Below, piece after piece: positions 57,418 through 64,000 of a DNA stretch of 64,000 nucleotides. The stretch comes from Pandoraea terrae (GTDB lineage Bacteria > Pseudomonadota > Gammaproteobacteria > Burkholderiales > Burkholderiaceae). How positions within the stretch are numbered: position 1 is the first letter of the stretch; the number at the start of each line of letters is the position of its first letter. The notes under the pieces are model-generated. The model searched no databases and had not been told where the DNA came from. It worked only from the letters and a program-made list of their open reading frames with translations. The stretch covers positions 21,009 through 85,008 of the forward strand of contig NZ_CABPRZ010000026.1 of assembly GCF_902459695.1 (NCBI RefSeq). The letters are read 5' to 3'. The position numbers were made by a program, and so were the translations under genes.

Positions 57418-57921
57418 TCAACGCTCGGCGGTCTCGAGTAGTTCGAGCAGGCCGCGCAATGCGTATTGGGCCGCCTGGCTGCGGACCTGAGCGCGATCGC
57501 CCTTGAATTGCTTCGTCTCGACGCGCGTGGCGATCCGGTTGCTCCAGCCGAAGCAGACCATGCCGACCGGCTTGTCTGCCGTGCCGCCGCCAGGGCCGGC
57601 CACGCCTGTCACCGACAGCGCCACCTGGGCGCGGCTGTTGATCAATGCCCCTTCGGCCATCGCGCGCGCCACGGGTTCGCTGACCGCGCCATGGCGGTCG
57701 ATCAGGTCGGCGGGCACGCCGATCATCTCGGTCTTCGCCTGGTTGGAGTACGTGATGAACCCACGCTCGAACCAATTGCTGCTGCCGGAAATGTCGGTGA
57801 CGGCGGCGGCGACCATGCCGCCCGTGCATGACTCGGCCGTTGCCAGCAGCAGACGCTCCTCGCGCAGACGGTTGCCGACCTTGACGGCCAATTGGTGCAG
57901 TAGATTTTGCTGAGTGACCAC
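57418..57921 (-). CDS. pncC: Nicotinamide-nucleotide amidase PncC (CinA C-terminal domain)
   Basis: PncC deamidates NMN to NaMN in NAD recycling. The 167-residue protein is a stand-alone CinA C-terminal domain: LLATAESCTGGMVAAAVTD (catalytic Ser in AESCTGG), ERGFITYSNQAKTEMIGV and SVTGVAGPGGG. The N-terminal molybdopterin-like domain of CinA is absent, as in the E. coli YgaD/PncC form. pgpA is 57 bases upstream on the same strand. Confidence 0.93.
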   Translation of the reverse strand: MVTQQNLLHQLAVKVGNRLREERLLLATAESCTGGMVAAAVTDISGSSNWFERGFITYSNQAKTEMIGVPADLIDRHGAVSEPVARAMAEGALINSRAQVALSVTGVAGPGGGTADKPVGMVCFGWSNRIATRVETKQFKGDRAQVRSQAAQYALRGLLELLETAER

Positions 57922-57978
57922 GACAGCCTCGATGTCAGGCGAAGGCGCGCAGCTGCGCGCGCGCCGGCCGTTTGATGA

Positions 57979-58500
57979 TTAGATGGAGCGCCACAGGGCG
58001 ATGACGAGCAGCGTGCAGAATGCGGCAACGAGATCGTCGAGCATGATGCCCAGGCCGCCCTTGAACGTGCGGTCGAAGTAGCGGATCGGCGGCGGCTTGA
58101 CCGCGTCGAAGAAGCGGAAAATGACAAAGGCGACGAACTGTGCGCCAAATCCTGTCGGCGTAATCAGCAGCAGCACGATCCAGAAGGCGACGATTTCGTC
58201 CCATACGACGGCGCCCGGATCGCTGTCGCCAAGCTTCCTGGACGTGAAGCCGCACAGCCAGATGCCGCCGAGCACGCCTGCGCAGATCAGCACGGCCCAG
58301 CCGGTGACCGTCAGGTAGAGGTTGAGCACGAGATACGACGCCCAGCCGAACAAGGTGCCGACGGTGCCCGGGGCGAACGACGACAGGCCCGTGCCGAAGC
58401 CGAGCGAGAAGAGATGGGCCGGATGCGACAGCATGAAGCGCGCGTCAGGCCTGCGGGGGCCGGCGCCGCCTGCGGCGGTGGCCGGTTGATCGGTACTCAT
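57979..58500 (-). CDS. pgpA: Phosphatidylglycerophosphatase A
   Basis: PgpA dephosphorylates PGP to phosphatidylglycerol. The 173-residue membrane protein has FAPGTVGTLFGW, the metal-binding AVVWDEIVAFW and a C-terminal GGLGIMLDDLVAAF, with several hydrophobic segments. ATG 58500 overlaps the thiL stop in an ATGA, so the pair is likely translationally coupled; this is the usual thiL-pgpA order in proteobacteria. Confidence 0.93.
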   Translation of the reverse strand: MSTDQPATAAGGAGPRRPDARFMLSHPAHLFSLGFGTGLSSFAPGTVGTLFGWASYLVLNLYLTVTGWAVLICAGVLGGIWLCGFTSRKLGDSDPGAVVWDEIVAFWIVLLLITPTGFGAQFVAFVIFRFFDAVKPPPIRYFDRTFKGGLGIMLDDLVAAFCTLLVIALWRSI

Positions 58501-59489
58501 TGGAAGTGGTCGAAGCTCTTGAAGTCGATGTCGACGGACGTGCCCCTGCGGTCGTGAAGGTCGACGCGGGCGCGGTGCGTGTCGCGAAGCGTTATTGTAC
58601 CGATACGCGTGACGGGCAGGCCCAGTTTTGCAGCGATATTGCCGATATCGTCCCGCGCAGACGGGTCCGCGCAGAAACAGAGTTCGTAATCGTCGCCGCC
58701 AGTCAGCGAGCAACGCCGCGCGATTGCCTCGGGTTGCGCGGCAAGCAGCGCGGAGCGGGGCACGGCGTCTACGTCGACGCGCGCGGCGAGGCCGGAACGT
58801 TCGAGAATATGACCGAGGTCGCCGAGCAGTCCGTCGGAGATATCGAGCGCTGCGCGCGCCACGCCGCGCAAGGCGATGCCCAACGCAACGCGCGGTTCCG
58901 GCCACTCGAGCGCGCGTCGCGCTTGCACCAGATCGTCTTCCGTCAACGGCCATTCGCCGCGCAGCGCGCCGAGGGCCAGTCGGGCGTCGCCGACGGTGCC
59001 CGATACCCAGATGTCGTCGCCCGCCTGTGCGGCGTCGCGGCGCAATGCATGGGCGCCCGGCACGGCGCCGAATACCGTGACGCAAAGATTGCGCGGCCCA
59101 CGCGTGGTGTCGCCGCCGATTAGCGGGCAATCATGACGATCGGCCAATGCCGCGAGTCCGTGCGCGAACGGCGCAAGCCAGGCGGGATCGCTGTCCGGCA
59201 AGGCGAGCGCCAGGGTAAAGCCGAGCGGTTTTGCGCCCATGGCGGCGAGATCGGACAGGTTGACGGCCAGGGTCTTGTGACCGAGCGCGCGCGGATCGAC
59301 ATTCGGGAAGAAATGACGGCCCTCGACCAGCATGTCGGTCGAAATCGCCAGTTGTTCGCCCGCTGGCGGGCGCAGGAGGGCGCAGTCGTCGCCTATGCCG
59401 AGCGCGACATGCTCCCCGGGTCGGGTCGCGTGGGCAAAGAAGCGTTCGATCAGGGAAAATTCAGAAAGGGCGGGCGTCGGCACGGGCAT
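58497..59489 (-). CDS. thiL: Thiamine-monophosphate kinase
   Basis: ThiL phosphorylates thiamine monophosphate to the diphosphate. The 330-residue protein has GIGDDCALL, STDMLVEGRHFF and LAVNLSDLAAMGA, the metal and ATP motifs of the family, and GGDTTRGPRNL later on. ATG 59489 gives MPVPTPALSEFSLIERFF; the frame extends upstream but into non-family sequence. It lies divergent from maeB with about 360 bases between, where no gene is seen. Confidence 0.94.
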   Translation of the reverse strand: MPVPTPALSEFSLIERFFAHATRPGEHVALGIGDDCALLRPPAGEQLAISTDMLVEGRHFFPNVDPRALGHKTLAVNLSDLAAMGAKPLGFTLALALPDSDPAWLAPFAHGLAALADRHDCPLIGGDTTRGPRNLCVTVFGAVPGAHALRRDAAQAGDDIWVSGTVGDARLALGALRGEWPLTEDDLVQARRALEWPEPRVALGIALRGVARAALDISDGLLGDLGHILERSGLAARVDVDAVPRSALLAAQPEAIARRCSLTGGDDYELCFCADPSARDDIGNIAAKLGLPVTRIGTITLRDTHRARVDLHDRRGTSVDIDFKSFDHFQ

Positions 59490-59801
59490 TCGCTCTCGAT
59501 GCAGCATCAGGAAAGGTTCGTGTTCGCCGTCGGCTGGCCGGCCTTGGCGAACGTCGTTCGGGTTCGATGATGCACCGCGATGGCGCGGCAATGTCGTCGT
59601 CCCTGACGGTATTGTACGGTGCGCCGACAGGCGGACCCAAGCATCGCAATGGCGCGCGGGACGCTGTTTCACAGCAGGTCGGGAAACCCTGCGGATGTTG
59701 CGGTGCAGCGTTGAATATTCAGGCCTTTTGGGTGTCGATTCGAGTGCGAAAAGTTGGGAGCCTTATTCGTTTTTTGCATAAATCCCGCGGATAAATGGGG
59801 A
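59490..59801. other. Intergenic region between thiL and maeB
   Basis: About 310 bases between the divergent thiL and maeB starts. Open frames here are extensions of thiL without family similarity. The part next to maeB (from about 59740) becomes A+T-rich and holds the maeB -10. I see no clear promoter for thiL. Confidence 0.5.
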
Positions 59802-59807
59802 TACAAT
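59802..59807 (+). promoter_or_regulatory. -10 element for maeB
   Basis: TACAAT at 59802-59807 in an A+T-rich zone, 41 bases before ATG 59849. TTGCAT at 59774-59779 is too far for a normal -35 (22-base spacer). Confidence 0.45.
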
Positions 59808-59848
59808 TTATGCGGAAATTTATCAGTTTGTTCACGAGCCTCTCCCCC

Positions 59849-62155
59849 ATGCCTACGCCGATCGATCCGAAGTTGCGCGAAGCCGCGCTCGAGTACCACG
59901 AATTCCCCACCCCCGGCAAAATCGCCATCGCGCCGACCAAGCAGTTGCTGAACCAGCGGGATCTGGCGCTGGCCTATTCGCCGGGCGTTGCGGCGGCGTG
60001 CGAGGAGATCGTGGTCGATGCGCTCAACGCCTCGCGCTACACGGCGCGCGGCAACCTCGTTGGCGTGATCACGAACGGCACGGCCGTGCTGGGTCTGGGC
60101 GACATCGGCCCGCTGGCCTCGAAGCCGGTCATGGAAGGCAAGGGCGTGCTGTTCAAGAAGTTCGCGAACATCGACGTCTTCGACATTGAAGTCGACGAGA
60201 AAGACCCCGAGAAGCTCGTCGATATCATTGCCGCGCTCGAACCCACCTTCGGTGCGATCAATCTGGAAGACATCAAGGCGCCGGAGTGCTTCATCGTCGA
60301 ACGCAAGCTGCGCGAGCGCATGAAGATTCCGGTTTTCCACGACGATCAGCACGGTACCGCGATCGTCGTGGCGGCCGCCATCATCAACGGCCTGAAGGTC
60401 GTAGGCAAGAAGATCAACGAAGTGAAGCTGGTCACGTCGGGCGCCGGTGCGGCCGCGCTCGCTTGCCTGGATCTGCTCGTCGACATGGGCCTGCCCGTCG
60501 GGAACATCTGGGTGACGGACCTCGCCGGCGTGGTCTACGAAGGCCGTACCGAACTGATGGACCCGGAAAAGAGCCGTTTCACGCAAAAGACCGACGCGCG
60601 TGGCCTGGCTGACGTGATCGTCGGCGCCGACATCTTCCTGGGCCTGTCCGCTGCTGGCGTGCTGAAGCCGGAAATGGCCAAGCAGATGGCCGACAAGCCG
60701 CTGATCTTCGCACTTGCGAATCCGAATCCGGAAATCACGCCGGAGCTGGCGAAGGAAGTGCGCCCGGATTGCGTGATGGCCACCGGCCGTACCGACTATC
60801 CGAACCAGGTCAACAACGTCCTGTGCTTCCCGTTCATTTTCCGCGGCGCGCTCGACGTCGGCGCGACCACGATCACGCGCTCGATGGAAATCGCCGCCGT
60901 GAACGCGCTGGCCGAACTGGCCCGTCAGGAACAAAGCGATATCGTCGCTTCGGCCTACGGCATCAAGAATCTGTCGTTCGGCCCGGAATACCTGATCCCG
61001 AAGCCTTTCGATCCGCGTCTCATCGTGAAGATGGCAGTCGCTGTCGCGACGGCCGCGATGGAAGCCGGCGTGGCCACGCGCCCGTTGGCCGACGTCGACG
61101 CCTATGCGCAGTCGCTGCAGCAGTTCGTCTACCACAGCGGCGGCCTGATGAAGCCGCTGTTCAGCGTGGCGCGTAGCGTGCCCGCCAACCAGAAGCGCAT
61201 CGTCTTTGCCGAAGGTGAAGAAGAACGCGTGCTGCGCGCGGTGCAAGTGCTCGTCGATGAACGTGTCGCGACGCCGATCCTGGTCGGCCGTCCCGCCGTC
61301 ATCGCGCATCGCATCGAGCAATTCGGCCTGCGTCTGACCCCCGGCACCGATTTCACGGTCGTCAACCCGGAGCACGACGAGCGTTATCGCGATTATTGGG
61401 AAAGCTACCATCGCCTGACGGCACGCAAGGGCGTGACCGCATCGTACGCCCGCGTTGAAATGCGCCGCCGTACGACGCTGATCGCCGCGATGATGGTCGA
61501 CAAGGGCGAAGCCGACGGCATGATCTGCGGCACGGTCAGCACGCCGGGCCGCCACCTGCACTTCATCGATCGCGTGATCGGCAAACGTCCTGGCGGCCAT
61601 GTCTACGCCGCCATGAACGCGCTGATCCTCCCGAATCGCCAGATCTTCCTGGTCGACACGCACATCAATCAGGATCCGACGGCCGAGGAGCTGGCCGAGA
61701 TCACACTGATGGCCGCCGAGGAAATCCGCCGCTTCGGCATCCAGCCGAAGGTCGCGCTGCTGTCGCACTCGAATTTCGGCACCAGCGACGCGAACTGCGC
61801 GAAGAAGATGCGCGAAACGCTCGCAATTCTGCAGGAGCGTGCGCCAGATCTGGAAGTCGATGGCGAAATGCACGGGGATTGCGCGCTCGACCCGGCGTTG
61901 CGCGCGCGCATCATGCCGGATTCGACGCTGACCGGCGCCGCGAATCTGCTGGTGATGCCGAATATCGATTCGGCGAACATCTCGTACAACCTGCTGAAGA
62001 CTGCCGCCGGCAACAACGTGGCCATCGGGCCGATCCTGCTCGGTGCGGCCAAGCCGGTCCATATCCTGACCGAATCGGCCACCGTGCGCCGCATCATCAA
62101 CATGGCTGCGCTCGTCGTGGCCGATGCCGCAGCACAGATGGGGAAGAACGCCTGA
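59849..62155 (+). CDS. maeB: NADP-dependent malic enzyme (MaeB type, with PTA-like domain)
   Basis: MaeB converts malate to pyruvate and CO2 with NADP. The 768-residue protein has the malic-enzyme domain ([29 protein letters not shown], and the Rossmann region [15 protein letters not shown]) and, from about residue 430, a phosphotransacetylase-like domain ([14 protein letters not shown]) that mediates acetyl-CoA control in relatives. ATG 59849 gives [20 protein letters not shown], the typical start; upstream in-frame ATGs at 59795 and 59810 lie around the -10 or expected transcription start. A likely terminator follows. Confidence 0.95.
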   Translation: MPTPIDPKLREAALEYHEFPTPGKIAIAPTKQLLNQRDLALAYSPGVAAACEEIVVDALNASRYTARGNLVGVITNGTAVLGLGDIGPLASKPVMEGKGVLFKKFANIDVFDIEVDEKDPEKLVDIIAALEPTFGAINLEDIKAPECFIVERKLRERMKIPVFHDDQHGTAIVVAAAIINGLKVVGKKINEVKLVTSGAGAAALACLDLLVDMGLPVGNIWVTDLAGVVYEGRTELMDPEKSRFTQKTDARGLADVIVGADIFLGLSAAGVLKPEMAKQMADKPLIFALANPNPEITPELAKEVRPDCVMATGRTDYPNQVNNVLCFPFIFRGALDVGATTITRSMEIAAVNALAELARQEQSDIVASAYGIKNLSFGPEYLIPKPFDPRLIVKMAVAVATAAMEAGVATRPLADVDAYAQSLQQFVYHSGGLMKPLFSVARSVPANQKRIVFAEGEEERVLRAVQVLVDERVATPILVGRPAVIAHRIEQFGLRLTPGTDFTVVNPEHDERYRDYWESYHRLTARKGVTASYARVEMRRRTTLIAAMMVDKGEADGMICGTVSTPGRHLHFIDRVIGKRPGGHVYAAMNALILPNRQIFLVDTHINQDPTAEELAEITLMAAEEIRRFGIQPKVALLSHSNFGTSDANCAKKMRETLAILQERAPDLEVDGEMHGDCALDPALRARIMPDSTLTGAANLLVMPNIDSANISYNLLKTAAGNNVAIGPILLGAAKPVHILTESATVRRIINMAALVVADAAAQMGKNA

Positions 62156-62225
62156 GCGTGTGCGCGTAACGATTGACCGTAGTGCCGCCGCGGCGACGTC
62201 CGGTTTCCCCCGGCACCCGCGGCCT

Positions 62226-62262
62226 CACGCCGACTCCTCGCGGGGCCGGCGTGTTTCATTTT
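62226..62262 (+). terminator. Likely terminator after maeB
   Basis: CACGCCG (62226-62232) and CGGCGTG (62247-62253) pair across a 14-base loop and are followed by TTTCATTTT. Moderate stem, T-rich tail. Confidence 0.65.
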
Positions 62263-62403
62263 CCCGGACCGGAATCCGCTTTTTGAAGCGGGGCGGCCTG
62301 TTCGAGTGTGGGAAAAATCCACGTTTGTGAGTGCTTGCTACTGGCTTGTGCCTTGTCAATTGGCGCGATGCCGTAGGCGATTGGTTGCAAAATGTAAGTC
62401 GAC

Positions 62404-62422
62404 ATTGCTTCCGGGAAGCAAT
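62404..62422. repeat. Perfect 9-1-9 palindrome before the barnase-family gene
   Basis: ATTGCTTCC-G-GGAAGCAAT at 62404-62422 is an exact inverted repeat, 70 bases before the RNase start. It is a plausible dimer-binding operator or a short RNA hairpin. No T-run follows, so it is not a terminator. Confidence 0.6.
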
Positions 62423-62491
62423 AGCGATAACCTTACGACTTCACCCACTCGATCGGGCTCGCGGCCATGATCCGCAGGCTCATGTCTTGCT

Positions 62492-62896
62492 ATGACAATG
62501 GGGCGCTGGCTACACCGGGGCATCGTGGCGCTGACGGCCGCAAGCGGGCTGTTTCTGGGTGGGACCGACGGCATGGCGCGTACGCACGAGCCGTTGCTGA
62601 CCGACACATCGGCGGCGGTCTCCGTGGCCGATTTGCCGCGCGAAGCGCAGCGCACGCTGACGCTGATTGCACAGGGTGGGCCGTTCCCGTACGCCAAGGA
62701 TGGCGTGGTGTTCGGCAATTTCGAGAAACGTCTGCCCAAAATGCCGCGCGGCTATTACCATGAATACACGGTGCCGACGCCGGGCGCTCGCAACCGCGGC
62801 GCGCGGCGCATCATTTGCGGCGGCGACCAACGTGCGGCAAATGAATGTTTTTACACCCAAGACCACTACAACAGCTTTAGACGAATAAGGGAATGA
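62492..62896 (+). CDS. Secreted barnase/RNase Sa-family ribonuclease
   Basis: A small secreted guanyl-preferring RNase. The 134-residue product has a signal peptide (about residues 1-29) and a ribonuclease N1/T1 domain resembling RNase Sa: FPYAKDGVVFGNFEKRLP, YYHEYTV with the catalytic Glu91, ARRII with the catalytic Arg, and QDHYNSF with His125. Two Cys (109, 119) might form a disulfide in the periplasm or outside. A second in-frame ATG lies two codons in (62498). The inhibitor gene follows 7 bases later, the expected toxin-antidote order. Confidence 0.9.
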   Translation: MTMGRWLHRGIVALTAASGLFLGGTDGMARTHEPLLTDTSAAVSVADLPREAQRTLTLIAQGGPFPYAKDGVVFGNFEKRLPKMPRGYYHEYTVPTPGARNRGARRIICGGDQRAANECFYTQDHYNSFRRIRE

Positions 62897-62903
62897 CAGC
62901 AGT

Positions 62904-63455
62904 ATGAGTGAGCCGGTTTTCGCACAGAAACGCGGGAAAGATCTTATGGCAGATCCATTCGGTGCGGGCGAGGGCAACTTGTTCAAGCAGGTGCTGGGCC
63001 TGCACGCTGCCGGACGGCGTGCGGGCGGCCGTCATACCTTGTCGGAAGAGGGAGATATGAGTCTTTTCAAGACCGTCAGGCCGAATATTGTGCAGTCGAT
63101 CCGGGCATTCCGCGTGCCGGACCTGGCCGCCGAGGCTGAAAGGCTTGGCCAGCATTTCCTGTACGCCAACTGTGCGCATGCACAGACCAAGGCGGAAGTG
63201 CTCGAGGTGATCGCCACGAACTTCTTGTTCCCGAAGCATTTTGGCAAGAATTTCGACGCGCTGCACGACTGTCTGACCGATCTGGTCCATCGTGCCGGCC
63301 CGCAACCGGGTTTCGTGGTGGTGCTGGAGGGCTTGCCCACGGTCCAGAAGTTTGACAAGGATGCGCGCGAGACCCTGCTGGACGTTTTCCGCGAGGCCGC
63401 CGAATTCTGGGCTGAGCGCCGCGTCAGTTTCCGCGTTTTCTATTCGTTTGCCTGA
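62904..63455 (+). CDS. Barstar-family ribonuclease inhibitor
   Basis: A cytoplasmic inhibitor that would protect the cell from the RNase encoded just upstream. The 183-residue product has a barstar domain in its second half (IRAFRVPDL onward), with NFDALHDCL carrying the two Asp residues that contact the RNase active site in barstar. The N-terminal 50 residues are not part of the family fold. Other possible starts are ATG 62946 and ATG 63057; the latter has an A/G-rich Shine-Dalgarno-like tract (63044-63054) and gives 132 residues, closer to typical length. Gap to the RNase gene is 7 bases. Confidence 0.88.
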   Translation: MSEPVFAQKRGKDLMADPFGAGEGNLFKQVLGLHAAGRRAGGRHTLSEEGDMSLFKTVRPNIVQSIRAFRVPDLAAEAERLGQHFLYANCAHAQTKAEVLEVIATNFLFPKHFGKNFDALHDCLTDLVHRAGPQPGFVVVLEGLPTVQKFDKDARETLLDVFREAAEFWAERRVSFRVFYSFA

Positions 63456-63504
63456 GGCTGGTCGAACGCGTCGGCACCTGCGCTTGCACTGAGCCGTACC
63501 CAGG

Positions 63505-63532
63505 AAAAAGTCCGCCAAGGCGGACTTTTTTT
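63505..63532 (+). terminator. Terminator after the barstar-family gene
   Basis: AAAAAGTCCGC and GCGGACTTTTT form a strong stem around CAAG (63505-63530), followed by further T's. It could also stop transcription from the convergent YidB-like gene. Confidence 0.9.
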
Positions 63533-63573
63533 ATGCTGTGCCCCGCCGGTACGGGAGCGGCAGGTTCTGCACA

Positions 63574-64000
63574 TCATGACTTGGCGGCGCCGCCGAGGAA
63601 TTGCTGCGCAAGGCTGGCAAGGTCAAGCGGGCCTGGGGGCACGTCGCCACCCGGGGTCAGGTGATTGACCACCTCCGGCAGAAGCCCCGTCAGTTGCTGC
63701 GCAGCTTCGTCCGGGGTGACGCCGGCGGTATCGGCCAGTTGCTGAAGCTGTCCCCCCGGGCCCAGCGCTTGCGTGATCTGGTCGGCGGAGACAGGCTGAT
63801 TGGCGCCGGTGCCGATCCACGATTGCACGGCATCGCCCAGGCCGCCGCCCTGCAGTACTTGGGCGAGGCCGCCCAGGCCGCCCAACGAGCCAAGCAGATC
63901 GGTGACCGCCGGCCCGCCGGCCGGTGAGCCTTGGGTGCCAGGGGCTGCCTGGCCGCCGCCGAGCACGCCGGCGAGCAAGCCGCCGAGGCCGCCGGCCGCG
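63574..64000 (-). CDS. YidB-like DUF937 protein (5' end cut by window)
   Basis: The visible 142 residues run from the window edge to a stop at 63574: a Gly-rich segment with GGLLAGVLGGGQ and LLGSLGGLGGLAQVLQGGG, then WIGTGANQPVSADQITQALG and a C-terminal LPEVVNHLTPGGDVPPG. This is the pattern of YidB-type DUF937 proteins, cytoplasmic proteins of unknown function. The N-terminus is beyond base 64000. The gene is convergent with the barstar-family gene. Confidence 0.85.
   Translation of the reverse strand, partial: AAGGLGGLLAGVLGGGQAAPGTQGSPAGGPAVTDLLGSLGGLGGLAQVLQGGGLGDAVQSWIGTGANQPVSADQITQALGPGGQLQQLADTAGVTPDEAAQQLTGLLPEVVNHLTPGGDVPPGPLDLASLAQQFLGGAAKS

Larger units (their letters stand above)
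62156..62491. other. Intergenic region between maeB and the barnase-family gene
   Basis: 336 bases without a gene. It contains the maeB terminator (62226-62262) and, nearer to the RNase gene, a perfect palindrome at 62404-62422. The stretch 62330-62440 is less GC-rich than its surroundings and is where a promoter would be expected, but I find no confident -35/-10 pair. Confidence 0.5.

Noticed and set aside
62492..63455. Barnase/barstar pair as part of a contact-dependent toxin or prophage cassette
   Set aside because: The RNase has a plain signal peptide and no CdiA/Rhs-like or phage context; flanking genes are maeB and a YidB-like gene.

Overview
The window looks like a chromosomal segment of a GC-rich betaproteobacterium, order Burkholderiales, probably Burkholderiaceae. 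Pandoraea or a close relative is my best guess, an inference from gene order and protein style rather than from a search. The pointers are the distal division cluster murC-ddlB-ftsQ-ftsA-ftsZ followed by lpxC and secA, the blocks rplU-rpmA-obgE-proB and accB-accC-prmA, a Lys/Ala-repeat histone H1-like protein with an [11 protein letters not shown] tail, a YpjD-like/PP0621 pair beside ffh, and an LpxO-type lipid A hydroxylase. Nearly all of it is housekeeping. I see no insertion sequence, integrase, prophage, CRISPR array or rRNA operon.

Layout. 1-7255: peptidoglycan precursor synthesis (murC, cut by the window edge; ddlB), divisome genes (ftsQ, ftsA, ftsZ), then lpxC after a roughly 0.5 kb non-coding gap. 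7337-13704: a DciA-like gene, secA, argJ, a DUF815 ATPase and mutT. 13805-20261 (minus strand): a pilB-pilC-pilD-coaE-zapD-yacG run plus a CorC-like CBS protein. The pil genes are unusual: PilB lacks the N-terminal domain and PilD lacks the tetracysteine motif. 20414-28648: a small unknown gene, tRNA-Pro(CGG), the polyprenyl diphosphate synthase, rplU-rpmA-obgE-proB, a CNP1-like protein, rppH and proS. 28742-33662: hpt, ffh, a YpjD-like membrane protein, a PP0621-like protein, a DUF1269 protein, and ampD preceded by a translationally coupled 31-codon ORF. 33821-39547: nrdAB under a paired NrdR operator, then the histone H1-like gene.

39766-49728: a glycine-zipper lipoprotein, a PfkB-type kinase, tpx, a DUF3426 protein, prmA, accC, accB, aroQ, a TlpA-like thioredoxin, an unrecognised gene, mpl and a YqiA-like esterase. 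49799-55478: an RNase II/R-family enzyme with an acidic tail, a TonB-like protein, lpxO, aroE and mtgA. 55500-59489: an MscS channel, pyrF, pncC, pgpA and thiL. 59849-64000: maeB, a secreted barnase-family RNase with its barstar-family inhibitor, and a YidB-like gene cut by the window edge.

Functionally the window is rich in envelope biology: murC, ddlB, mpl, ampD and mtgA for peptidoglycan synthesis and recycling; ftsQAZ and zapD for division; lpxC and lpxO for lipid A; secA and ffh for export and insertion. The most interesting leads are small: the barnase/barstar pair with a perfect palindrome upstream, the degenerate PilD, the acidic tail on the RNase, the short ORF coupled to ampD, two sets of helically phased triple repeats (before zapD and in the rplU leader), and long structured leaders in front of secA, rplU and the histone-like gene. 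I did not find a clearly new multi-gene system.
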